DNA of 9,976 nucleotides from Fibrobacter succinogenes (GTDB lineage: Bacteria; Fibrobacterota; Fibrobacteria; Fibrobacterales; CADBQJ01). This document shows, piece after piece, positions 1 through 5,873 of this stretch (positions within the stretch are counted from its first letter, which is position 1; each line of letters starts with the position of its first letter). The DNA lies in the NCBI GenBank assembly GCA_902796785.1, contig CADBQJ010000062.1:1-9976 (forward strand), given 5' to 3'. The notes below the pieces were generated by a model. That model was not told the origin of the DNA, did no database searches, and saw only the letters and a list, made by a program, of their open reading frames with translations. Made by a program: the position numbers and the translations under genes.

Positions 1-717
1 CCCGCAGATGACCACCACGTCGCCGCCGTGCTCGGCCGCGTAGGCGCGCAGCTTCTCCACGTGGGCGTTGCCCGTGGCGGCCTCGCTCTCCAGCACGTTG
101 GCGCAGTAGAAGACGGGCTTGGCGGTCAGCAGCCCCACGCCGCGCATCTCGACCTCCTCCTCCTCGGTCAGCTCGGCGTTCTTCGCGAGCTTGCCGGCGT
201 CCAGGAGCGCGCCGATCTTCTCGAACGCGGAGAGGCGGATCTTGGCGGCCTTGTCGCCGCCGCGGGCCATCTTCGTCGCCTTGGTCATCGCGCCGTCGAG
301 GGTCTCCATGTCCTTGAGGATCAGCTCGGTCTCGATGATCTCCACGTCGCGGAGCGGGTCGACGGAGCCGCTGACGTGCACCACGTCGGGGTCCTCGAAG
401 CAGCGGACCACGTGGAGGATGGCGTCGGTCTCGCGGATGTGGCTGAGGAACTGGTTGCCCAGCCCCTCGCCCTTGGAGGCGCCCGCCACCAGGCCGGCGA
501 TGTCGACGAACTGCATGACCGCGGGCACGATGCGCTGCGGGTGGACGAAGCCGGCCAGCACCTGCAGCCGGGGGTCGGGGACCTCGACCACGCCCACGTT
601 GGGCTCGATGGTGCAGAAGGGGTAGTTGGCCATTTCGGCGCCCGCCCGGGTGACGGCGTTGAAAATGGTCGATTTGCCGACGTTGGGAAGGCCGACGAGG
701 CCGCATTTGAAGCCCAT
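1..717 (-). CDS. ychF: Redox-regulated ATPase / Obg-family P-loop protein YchF, N-terminal 239 residues (3' end outside window)
   Basis: YchF (OLA1 in eukaryotes) is a conserved translation-factor-related P-loop NTPase of the Obg family that binds ribosomes and prefers ATP to GTP. The minus-strand reading begins [17 protein letters not shown]. The Walker A motif GLPNVGKST is at residues 9-17 and the G3 motif DIAGLV at 72-77. The G4 position reads NVLE (207-210) in place of the NKxD of true GTPases, which is the family hallmark behind ATP preference. The helical insertion follows the G3 motif and precedes G4 (roughly residues 125-190). The ATG at 717-715 is preceded by AAGGAG (728-723 on the minus strand) five bases upstream, which fixes the start. 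The family is about 360 residues long, so some 120 residues, including the C-terminal TGS-like domain, lie beyond position 1. It is divergently transcribed from the antiporter. Identification is firm; the physiological role is known only from the family. Confidence 0.96.
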   Translation of the reverse strand, partial: MGFKCGLVGLPNVGKSTIFNAVTRAGAEMANYPFCTIEPNVGVVEVPDPRLQVLAGFVHPQRIVPAVMQFVDIAGLVAGASKGEGLGNQFLSHIRETDAILHVVRCFEDPDVVHVSGSVDPLRDVEIIETELILKDMETLDGAMTKATKMARGGDKAAKIRLSAFEKIGALLDAGKLAKNAELTEEEEVEMRGVGLLTAKPVFYCANVLESEAATGNAHVEKLRAYAAEHGGDVVVICG

Positions 718-731
718 GGAAACTCCTTCGC

Positions 732-749
732 GCGGGCCTCTTCGCCCGC
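732..749 (-). other. Small GC hairpin in the ychF 5' leader
   Basis: GCGGGC (732-737) and GCCCGC (744-749) form a perfect 6-bp inverted repeat with a 6-base loop. It lies just upstream of the ychF ribosome binding site (723-728) in the leader of that mRNA. There is no following T-run, so it does not look like a terminator. A role in mRNA stability or in limiting ribosome access is possible but unsupported, because such GC repeats also arise by chance at this base composition. Confidence 0.35.
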
Positions 750-754
750 CGGAT

Positions 755-789
755 TCGGCCCGAAAATAGCAATTATCTAGATTAGGCCC
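755..789. promoter_or_regulatory. AT-rich divergent promoter region between ychF and the antiporter gene
   Basis: This is the only AT-rich patch between two divergent genes, so both promoters must be in or near it. On the plus strand TATCTA (774-779) resembles a -10 box. It would place transcription start at about 786-790, almost at the antiporter ATG, so the mRNA could be nearly leaderless. No convincing -35 box is seen 17 bases upstream. On the minus strand the stretch containing TATTTT (769-764) could serve ychF. Box assignment is tentative; the location follows from gene layout. Confidence 0.4.
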
Positions 790-2559
790 ATGGTCGAAAC
801 GGTCGCCGAAGCCGCAGTCCGCTCCGCCGGGGAGTTCGAGCTCATCACCACGCTGGTGCTGGGGCTCGGCCTGGCGCTTTTCTGCGGGCTCGTCGCCACC
901 AAGATCCGCCTTCCCGCGCTGGTGGGCTACCTCGCCGCCGGGATCGTCATCGGCTCCGCGCTGCCGTTCGTCGCGGAGCATTTTCCCACGCTCCTGGGGC
1001 TGAAGGTCGACGCCGAGCTCTTCGACCAGCTGGCCGAGATCGGCGTGATGCTGCTGATGTTCGGCGTGGGGCTGCACTTCTCCTTCAAGGACCTGATGGC
1101 GGTGCGGAAGATCGCCGTGCCGGGCGCCATCGTCCAGACCGCCGTGACCATCTGCGCCGCCTCCGCGCTGGCCCATTCGCTCCACTGGCCCTGGGGGCAG
1201 AGCGTCGTCTACGGCATGGCGCTCTCGGTCGCGTCGACCGTCGTGCTGATCCGCAACATGGAGTCCACCGGCGACATCGCCACCATCAAGGGGCAGATCG
1301 CGGTGGGATGGCTGGTCGTGGAGGACCTGCTGACCGTCGTCCTGCTGGTGCTCCTGCCGCCGCTCTCCGGCTGGCTCGCGGGCGGCTCCGGCGAGTCGCT
1401 CGGCGCCGGCGCGCTGGCGCTCGCGCTGCTCAAGACCTTCGGCAAGATCGCCGTCTTCGTGGGGCTGATGCTGGTGATCGGCACGCGCACCTTCCCGTGG
1501 CTGCTGTGGCGCGTGGCGCGCAACGGCTCGCACGAGCTCTTCATGATCAGCGTGATCGCCGTGGCGGTCGGCATCGCCTACGCGGCCTACGCCCTCTTCG
1601 ACGTCTCGTTCGCGCTGGGGGCCTTCTTCGCCGGGATGATCGTGAAGGAGTCGCCGCTGGCGACGCGCGCCGGGCAGGAGTCGCAGCCCTTCCGCGACCT
1701 CTTCTCCATCCTCTTCTTCGTCTCCGTGGGCATGCTCTTCGACCCGCGCGTGCTGCTGAAGGAGCCGCTCTGGCTGCTGCTCACCGTGGGCGTCGTGATG
1801 GTCGGCAAGCCGGTGGTGGCCAGCGCGATCATGCTGGTCTTCCGCTATCCGCTCAACGCCGCGCTGACGGTCGGCGCCGGCCTCGCGCAGATCGGCGAAT
1901 TCTCCTTCATCCTCGTGGCGCTCGGCAAGTCGCTCGGCGTCATCGAGCCCGACGTGCAGAGCCTGGTGGTGGCCTGCGCCATCCTCTCCATCGGCCTGAA
2001 CTCGCTCGTCTTCCGCTTCGTCACGCCGCTGCAGCGGCGCATCCTCTCCAACCCGATGCTGGCGCGCATCGTCGACCGGCCCGCCGACCCGCTGGCCCAG
2101 CTGCCCGCGTCGGTGCCGCACCGCGCGCTCACGGGCCACGTGGTGGTCGTGGGCTACGCCGGCGTGGGCAGGCGGATCGTCGAGTACCTCCAGCACGAGG
2201 GGATTCCCTTCGTGGTGGCCGACTCCAACCGCACCGTGGTCGAGCAGCTGCGCGAGCAGGGCGTCCACGCCGTCACGGGCAACGTCTCCGAGGCGGGCAC
2301 GCTCATCCAGGCGCACATCGCGCAGGCCGCCGCGCTCGCGGTCACCACCACCGACGCCATCGACCTCCACCGCATCGTCGAGGTGGCGCGCATCCTCCGC
2401 CCCTCCGTCCGCATCCTCATCCGCAGCACCAGCGCCGAGGAGGCCGACCGGATCGTGGCCGAGGGGATGGGGACCGTCTTCCTCGAGGAGCAGGAGATTT
2501 CGGTGGCCATGTGCCGCGCCCTGGACGCCGAACTGCGCGGAAAGGGCTCCGCGGGCTGA
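790..2559 (+). CDS. CPA2-family cation:proton antiporter with C-terminal RCK/TrkA-N domain (YbaL/KefB type)
   Basis: This 589-residue protein is a monovalent cation:proton antiporter of the inner membrane. Residues about 20-415 form a hydrophobic Na+/H+ exchanger domain (roughly 12 membrane segments). The hallmarks seen are LVGYLAAGIVIG near the N-terminus, LMFGVGLHFSFKDL, the SVASTVVLIRNME segment, VEDL (177-180, with Asp179 a candidate ion or proton ligand) and AQIGEFSFI (366-374). After a linker, residues about 448-580 are a Rossmann-fold RCK domain: strand VVVVG, nucleotide loop GYAGVG (455-460) and the acidic end of the second strand at Asp478. The closest remembered relative is E. coli YbaL (about 558 residues). 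The ion (K+ or Na+) cannot be read from sequence. The loop has Ala457 where most relatives have Gly. The ATG at 790 follows an in-frame stop at 778-780 and has no good Shine-Dalgarno, so a leaderless or weakly translated start is possible. It is probably a single-gene transcript. Confidence 0.93.
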   Translation: MVETVAEAAVRSAGEFELITTLVLGLGLALFCGLVATKIRLPALVGYLAAGIVIGSALPFVAEHFPTLLGLKVDAELFDQLAEIGVMLLMFGVGLHFSFKDLMAVRKIAVPGAIVQTAVTICAASALAHSLHWPWGQSVVYGMALSVASTVVLIRNMESTGDIATIKGQIAVGWLVVEDLLTVVLLVLLPPLSGWLAGGSGESLGAGALALALLKTFGKIAVFVGLMLVIGTRTFPWLLWRVARNGSHELFMISVIAVAVGIAYAAYALFDVSFALGAFFAGMIVKESPLATRAGQESQPFRDLFSILFFVSVGMLFDPRVLLKEPLWLLLTVGVVMVGKPVVASAIMLVFRYPLNAALTVGAGLAQIGEFSFILVALGKSLGVIEPDVQSLVVACAILSIGLNSLVFRFVTPLQRRILSNPMLARIVDRPADPLAQLPASVPHRALTGHVVVVGYAGVGRRIVEYLQHEGIPFVVADSNRTVVEQLREQGVHAVTGNVSEAGTLIQAHIAQAAALAVTTTDAIDLHRIVEVARILRPSVRILIRSTSAEEADRIVAEGMGTVFLEEQEISVAMCRALDAELRGKGSAG

Positions 2560-2574
2560 TTTCCGCCCGTTTTT
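2551..2574 (+). terminator. Intrinsic terminator of the antiporter gene, overlapping its stop codon
   Basis: CGGGC (2552-2556) pairs with GCCCG (2565-2569) across an 8-base loop that contains the TGA stop codon (2557-2559). A G:U pair at the base (2551/2570) extends the stem, and the run TTTTT (2570-2574) follows directly. This is the standard shape of a rho-independent terminator, though the stem is short. It implies the antiporter and the ATPase operon are separate transcription units. Confidence 0.6.
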
Positions 2575-2656
2575 CCCCGGAAAAGCGCCCTCATTAAGGC
2601 CGATTTTACAAAAAAACGGACTTTTCCCCGATTTTGGGAATAGTTTATAAATCACG

Positions 2657-2684
2657 GCCGAAACGGTTTCGGCGGGCCCTTTTT
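2657..2684 (+). other. Leader hairpin with trailing T-run (attenuator-like) ahead of atpE
   Basis: GCCGAAA (2657-2663) and TTTCGGC (2667-2673) form a perfect 7-bp inverted repeat with a 3-base loop. It is followed by GGGCCC (2674-2679) and TTTTT (2680-2684). If TATAAA at 2646-2651 is the -10 box, transcription starts at about 2658 and the hairpin sits at the very 5' end of the operon mRNA. It could stabilise the message or act as a leaky terminator. The six bases between stem and T-run, and the absence of a leader peptide, argue against a classical attenuator. Confidence 0.4.
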
Positions 2685-2688
2685 CCGT

Positions 2689-2692
2689 GGAG
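2689..2692 (+). promoter_or_regulatory. Ribosome binding site that favours the ATG at 2705 for atpE
   Basis: GGAG at 2689-2692 is the only Shine-Dalgarno-like sequence near the 5' end of atpE. It lies 12 bases before ATG 2705, a slightly long but usable spacing. The in-frame GTG at 2687 overlaps it and has only a pyrimidine run upstream. The motif therefore supports ATG 2705 as the start, although GTG 2687 (six residues longer) cannot be excluded. Confidence 0.45.
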
Positions 2693-2704
2693 ATCAAACA
2701 GCAG

Positions 2705-3313
2705 ATGGAAAACAGAATCAGCGAGATCGCGGATCAGCTCTTCAAGGAAGGCGTCGAAAAAGGGGAAAGGCAGGCGGAGCAATTGGTCGCCGAGGCGACC
2801 GCGAAGGCGGAGAAGATCGTCGCCGACGCGCAGGCCAAGGCCAAGTCGATCGTCGACGAAGCCGAGGCGCAGGCCGCCGAAAGCCGCCGCAACGTGGAAT
2901 CGGAACTCCGCATGGCCTCCGCCCAGGCGCTCGACGCGCTGAAGGCCGCCGCGGTCGACGCGGTGCTCGCCAAGTGCGTGGACGCCCCCGCGGCCGAAGC
3001 CCTCTCGAATCCCGACGTGGTGGCCGACCTGCTGAAGACGGTGGTCGCCGCGTGGGGCTCCGGCAAGACCGGGCCTCTCGAAGCCATGCTTCCCGCCGCC
3101 GGCAAGGACAAGCTGGAAAAGGCGCTGAAGGCCGCGCTCGCCAAGGAGCTGAAGGCCGGGCTGACGATCGCCTGGTCCGACAGGCTGCGCTCCGGGTTCC
3201 GCGTGCAGCCCGCCGACGGCGGCTTCAAGCTGAGCTTCACCGACGAAGACTTCGCCGAATTCTTCAAAGACTTCCTCCGCGCCCGCGCGCGCGCCCTGAT
3301 GTTCGAAGCGTAG
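2705..3313 (+). CDS. atpE: V-type ATP synthase subunit E (peripheral stalk)
   Basis: Subunit E forms the peripheral stalk that holds the A3B3 head still against rotor torque. This 202-residue protein has the family's two-part plan. The N-terminal helix, residues about 5-85, is Ala/Glu/Lys-rich and carries a strikingly regular 11-residue repeat at 29-61. The C-terminal domain (about 95-202) mixes helix and strand and includes GFRV (164-167) and FKLSFTDEDFAEFF (174-187), the part that packs against the head. The opening MENRISEIADQLFKEG resembles the start of Bacteroidetes-type subunit E as I remember it, which supports ATG 2705; GTG 2687 would add six residues. It is the first gene of the operon, and DUF2764 follows after 7 bases. 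The partner G/H subunit that usually pairs with E's helix is not visible in the window. Confidence 0.9.
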   Translation: MENRISEIADQLFKEGVEKGERQAEQLVAEATAKAEKIVADAQAKAKSIVDEAEAQAAESRRNVESELRMASAQALDALKAAAVDAVLAKCVDAPAAEALSNPDVVADLLKTVVAAWGSGKTGPLEAMLPAAGKDKLEKALKAALAKELKAGLTIAWSDRLRSGFRVQPADGGFKLSFTDEDFAEFFKDFLRARARALMFEA

Positions 3314-3320
3314 GGCGGCG

Positions 3321-4097
3321 ATGGCGCGTTACTACGACCTTGTCGCGGGATTGCCGCAACTGGCGCTGCGGGGCGGAAAGTCCGTCCCGCCCTACGCCGG
3401 GACGCTCTCCGCGCTCGCCGACGCGATGACGCCCGAGGACGCGCGCGGCCTCCGGCAGCTGCGCCTGGTCCACGACGTCGCCAACCTCGGCGCCCGGATC
3501 CTCGGCCTCCCGCAGTCCTTCGACGCGCGCGGCAACTGGTCGCCCGAGAAGCTGGCCGCCGAGATCGAGCGGCCCGACGAGATGCCCGACTTCATGGTCG
3601 AGTTCGTCCGCAAAAACGGCGCGGGCGGGTTCGGCGCGCTCGAGGGCGACTTCGTCGTCTGGGCGAACGAGCGGACGACGGGCTGGGTCCGCTCCTGGCT
3701 GCTGTTCGACTTCCACGTCCGCGCGGCGGCGAACGCCCTGGCCGCGCGCCGCAGCCCCCGGAGCGCGCGGCGCGCCGAGCTGCCCCGCGTGGACGAGATC
3801 GCCGCGGCGATCGAAAGAAGCTCCGCCCCCGACTTCGGGCTTTCGCTCCCGCTCCCGTGGCTGCCCGCCCTGGTCTCCGCCTTCGAGGCGGGGCCGCTGC
3901 AGGCCGAGCTGGCCGCCGACGAGGCGCGCTGGGAGATGGCGGGCGAACTGACCTCCACCGAGACCTTCTCGGAGGGGGCGATCTACGCTTTCGCCGTCCG
4001 GCTGGGCCTCGCGACCCGCTGGGCGGCCTTGGACGAGGAAACCGGACGCCGCCGTCTGGAACGGCTGGTGGACGCACTTCAGGTGACGGTGCCGTAG
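3321..4097 (+). CDS. DUF2764 family protein, putative V-type ATPase accessory or subunit-C-like protein
   Basis: This 258-residue soluble protein has no signal peptide or membrane segment. The start MARYYDLVAGLPQLAL and its place between atpE and atpA match the DUF2764 family, which in Bacteroidetes and relatives sits at this position of the ATPase operon; its role is not established. Three segments are arranged as diverged helical repeats: LVHDVANLGARIL (49-61), LLFDFHVRAAANALAARR (127-144) and FSEGAIYAFAVRLGLATRW (216-234). The first and second resemble the 'D-x-x-N-(L)-x-x-L-x-R' helix of subunit C (AC39/d). The third resembles the 'aYl-x-x-E-x-R-N' helix near the AC39 C-terminus. Since no subunit C is present, I infer it may do that job, joining rotor shaft to membrane ring; a chaperone or assembly factor is the alternative. 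ATG 3321 lies 7 bases after the atpE stop; atpA begins 18 bases downstream. Confidence 0.8.
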   Translation: MARYYDLVAGLPQLALRGGKSVPPYAGTLSALADAMTPEDARGLRQLRLVHDVANLGARILGLPQSFDARGNWSPEKLAAEIERPDEMPDFMVEFVRKNGAGGFGALEGDFVVWANERTTGWVRSWLLFDFHVRAAANALAARRSPRSARRAELPRVDEIAAAIERSSAPDFGLSLPLPWLPALVSAFEAGPLQAELAADEARWEMAGELTSTETFSEGAIYAFAVRLGLATRWAALDEETGRRRLERLVDALQVTVP

Positions 4098-4115
4098 GGC
4101 ACAACGGAGGCGCTG

Positions 4116-5873
4116 ATGGCAACAACAGGCAAGGTCACGGGCATCGTTTCGAACCTGGTGACGGTCGAAGTCGACGGGCCCGTCGGCCAGAACGAGATCT
4201 GCTACATCTCGCTGGGCGAAGACCGGCTGATGGCCGAAGTGATCAAGGTGACCGGGAAGCTGGCCTCCGTGCAGGTCTTCGAAAGCACCCGCGGCCTCTC
4301 GGTGGGCTGCCCCGTGGAGTTCGCCGGCCACATGCTCGAGGTCACCCTCGGCCCGGGCATGCTCTCGCGCAACTACGACGGGCTGCAGAACGACCTCGAC
4401 GCGATGACGGGCGTCTTCCTCAAGCGCGGCGAGTACACCCCCGCCCTCGACCCCGACAGGAAGTGGCATTTCGTCCCGCTGGCCAAGGTCGGCGACAAGG
4501 TGCGCTGCGCCGACTGGCTCGGCTCCGTGAAGGAAGGGTGGATCGACCACAAGATCATGGTCCCCTTCGACTACGAAGGCGAGGGGACGATCGAGAAGAT
4601 CGCCGCCGAGGGCGACTACCCGGCCTCCGGCGAGATCGCCGTGCTCCGCGACGCGCAGGGCAACTCCCGCTCCGTCTCGATGACGATGAAGTGGGCGGTC
4701 AAGCGCGAGATCCGCGGCTACAGGAGCAAGCCCCGCCCCTTCAAGGTGATGGAGACCGGGGTCCGCACCATCGACACGCTCAACCCGATCGCCGAAGGCG
4801 GCACCGGCTTCATCCCCGGGCCGTTCGGCTGCGGCAAGACCGTGCTCCAGCACGCGCTCGCCAAGAACGCCGGCGCCGACCTCATCGTCATGGTGGCCTG
4901 CGGCGAACGCGCCAACGAAGTGGTCGAGATCTTCACCGAGTTCCCCGAGCTCGACGACCCGCGCACGGGCCGCAAGCTGATGGAACGGACGATCATCGTC
5001 TGCAACACCTCCAACATGCCGGTCGCCTCGCGCGAAGCCTCGGTCTACACCGGGATGACGCTCGCCGAGTACTACCGCATGATGGGGCTGAAGGTCCTCC
5101 TGCTGGCCGACTCCACCTCGCGCTGGGCGCAGGCCCTGCGCGAAATGTCGAACCGCATGGAGGAACTGCCCGGCCCCGACGCCTTCCCCATGGACCTCTC
5201 CGCCGTGGTCTCGCAGTTCTACTCCCGCGCGGGCTACGTGGAGCTCCGCAACGGCGCGAGCGGCTCGATCACCTTCATCGGGACGGTCTCGCCCGCGGGC
5301 GGCAACCTGAAGGAGCCCGTGACCGAGTCGACGCAGAAGGCCGCGCGCTGCTTCTACGCGCTCTCGCAGGCCCGCGCCGACTCCAAGCGCTATCCCGCCG
5401 TCGACCCGATCGACTCCTACTCCAAGTACCTGGAGTACCCCGAGGTGATCCGCTGGTTCGACGAGAACGTGGAGCCCGGCTGGGTCGACAAGGTGCTGAA
5501 GATGAAGGACCTCCTGCTCCGCGGCAAGGAGGCCAAGGACCAGATCAACATCCTGGGCGACGACGGCGTTCCGGTGGAATACCACGTGGCGGCCAACAAG
5601 GCCGAGGTGGTCGACTTCGTCGTGCTGCAGCAGGACGCCTTCGACGAGGTGGACGCCTCCTGCCCGATGGGCCGCCAGCGCTACATGGTCGACCTGGTGC
5701 TCGAGATCTGCGACGCCGAATACCGGTTCGACGGGTTCGAGGAGGTGGGCGGCTGGTTCAGGAAGCTGATCAACCTGATGCGCCAGATGAACTACCAGCT
5801 GTTCGACAGCGACAAGTTCAAGGCCGCCGAGGCGGACCTTCGCTCGCTCGTCGCCGAAAGGAGGGCTGTCTGA
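4116..5873 (+). CDS. atpA: V-type ATP synthase catalytic subunit A
   Basis: This is the catalytic subunit of the A3B3 head, which binds and turns over ATP at the A/B interface. At 585 residues it is the usual length. The N-terminal beta-barrel (about 1-75) opens with GKVTGIVSNLVTVEVDG. The subunit-A-specific 'non-homologous' insertion follows at about 110-190. The P-loop GPFGCGKT is at 235-242. CGER at 262-265 supplies the catalytic Glu264. LLADSTSRWA at 329-338 contains the Walker B Asp332. The intact P-loop and Glu264 separate it from the non-catalytic B subunit. GGAGG (4106-4110) lies 5 bases before ATG 4116, fixing the start. The stop codon overlaps the atpB start by one base (TGATG), so the two are probably translationally coupled, which suits their equal stoichiometry. 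Overall sequence is closest to the Bacteroidetes/Chlamydiae type as I recall it. Confidence 0.97.
   Translation: MATTGKVTGIVSNLVTVEVDGPVGQNEICYISLGEDRLMAEVIKVTGKLASVQVFESTRGLSVGCPVEFAGHMLEVTLGPGMLSRNYDGLQNDLDAMTGVFLKRGEYTPALDPDRKWHFVPLAKVGDKVRCADWLGSVKEGWIDHKIMVPFDYEGEGTIEKIAAEGDYPASGEIAVLRDAQGNSRSVSMTMKWAVKREIRGYRSKPRPFKVMETGVRTIDTLNPIAEGGTGFIPGPFGCGKTVLQHALAKNAGADLIVMVACGERANEVVEIFTEFPELDDPRTGRKLMERTIIVCNTSNMPVASREASVYTGMTLAEYYRMMGLKVLLLADSTSRWAQALREMSNRMEELPGPDAFPMDLSAVVSQFYSRAGYVELRNGASGSITFIGTVSPAGGNLKEPVTESTQKAARCFYALSQARADSKRYPAVDPIDSYSKYLEYPEVIRWFDENVEPGWVDKVLKMKDLLLRGKEAKDQINILGDDGVPVEYHVAANKAEVVDFVVLQQDAFDEVDASCPMGRQRYMVDLVLEICDAEYRFDGFEEVGGWFRKLINLMRQMNYQLFDSDKFKAAEADLRSLVAERRAV
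5858..5864 (+). promoter_or_regulatory. Strong Shine-Dalgarno fixing the atpB start inside the end of atpA
   Basis: AAGGAGG, complementary to the 16S rRNA 3' end, sits 8 bases before ATG 5873. It settles the atpB start at 5873 even though the same reading frame stays open far upstream through atpA. With the TGATG stop/start overlap it points to coupled but independently strong initiation. Confidence 0.8.

Larger units (their letters stand above)
2575..2704 (+). promoter_or_regulatory. Promoter and leader region of the V-type ATPase operon
   Basis: This is the longest non-coding stretch and the most AT-rich part of the window. It holds an A7 tract (2610-2616), a TTTACA element (2605-2610) that resembles a -35 box, and TATAAA (2646-2651) that resembles a -10 box. 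The two boxes are too far apart to pair with each other. The bases at the correct 17-nt spacing for TATAAA (TTTTCC, 2623-2628) are a poor -35, so the TATAAA promoter would need an activator or an alternative sigma factor. A small inverted repeat TTCCC/GGGAA (2624-2628/2636-2640) sits in that spacer and could be an operator. Since all downstream genes are close-packed on the same strand, the operon promoter is expected here; the exact boxes are inference. Confidence 0.5.

Noticed and set aside
28..780. Plus-strand open frame opposite ychF
   Set aside because: The minus strand gives an unmistakable YchF with Walker A, DIAGLV and NVLE motifs and a good ribosome site. The plus-strand frame is a compositional shadow.
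2571..2584. Perfect palindrome TTTTCCCCGGAAAA considered as a second terminator
   Set aside because: The loop would be only two to four bases, the stem is mostly A:T, and no T-run follows. It is more likely part of the preceding terminator's T-tract plus a chance or operator-like repeat.
1308..2597. Alternative plus-strand frame (429 codons) inside the antiporter gene
   Set aside because: The translation is Arg/Ala/Gly-rich with no domain, and the other frame encodes a complete, well-recognised transporter.
3264..5585. Long minus-strand open frame (773 codons) opposite DUF2764 and atpA
   Set aside because: Its translation is His/Gly/Val/Asp/Arg-rich low-complexity sequence with no recognisable motif. 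It mirrors the codon pattern of strongly identified plus-strand genes in a high-GC genome.
3857..5872. Upstream extension of the atpB frame through DUF2764 and atpA, which would make a 1112-residue fusion
   Set aside because: Residues before the atpB ATG are Arg/Gly-rich nonsense in the wrong frame of atpA. Homology, a perfect Shine-Dalgarno and the TGATG overlap place the true start at 5873.
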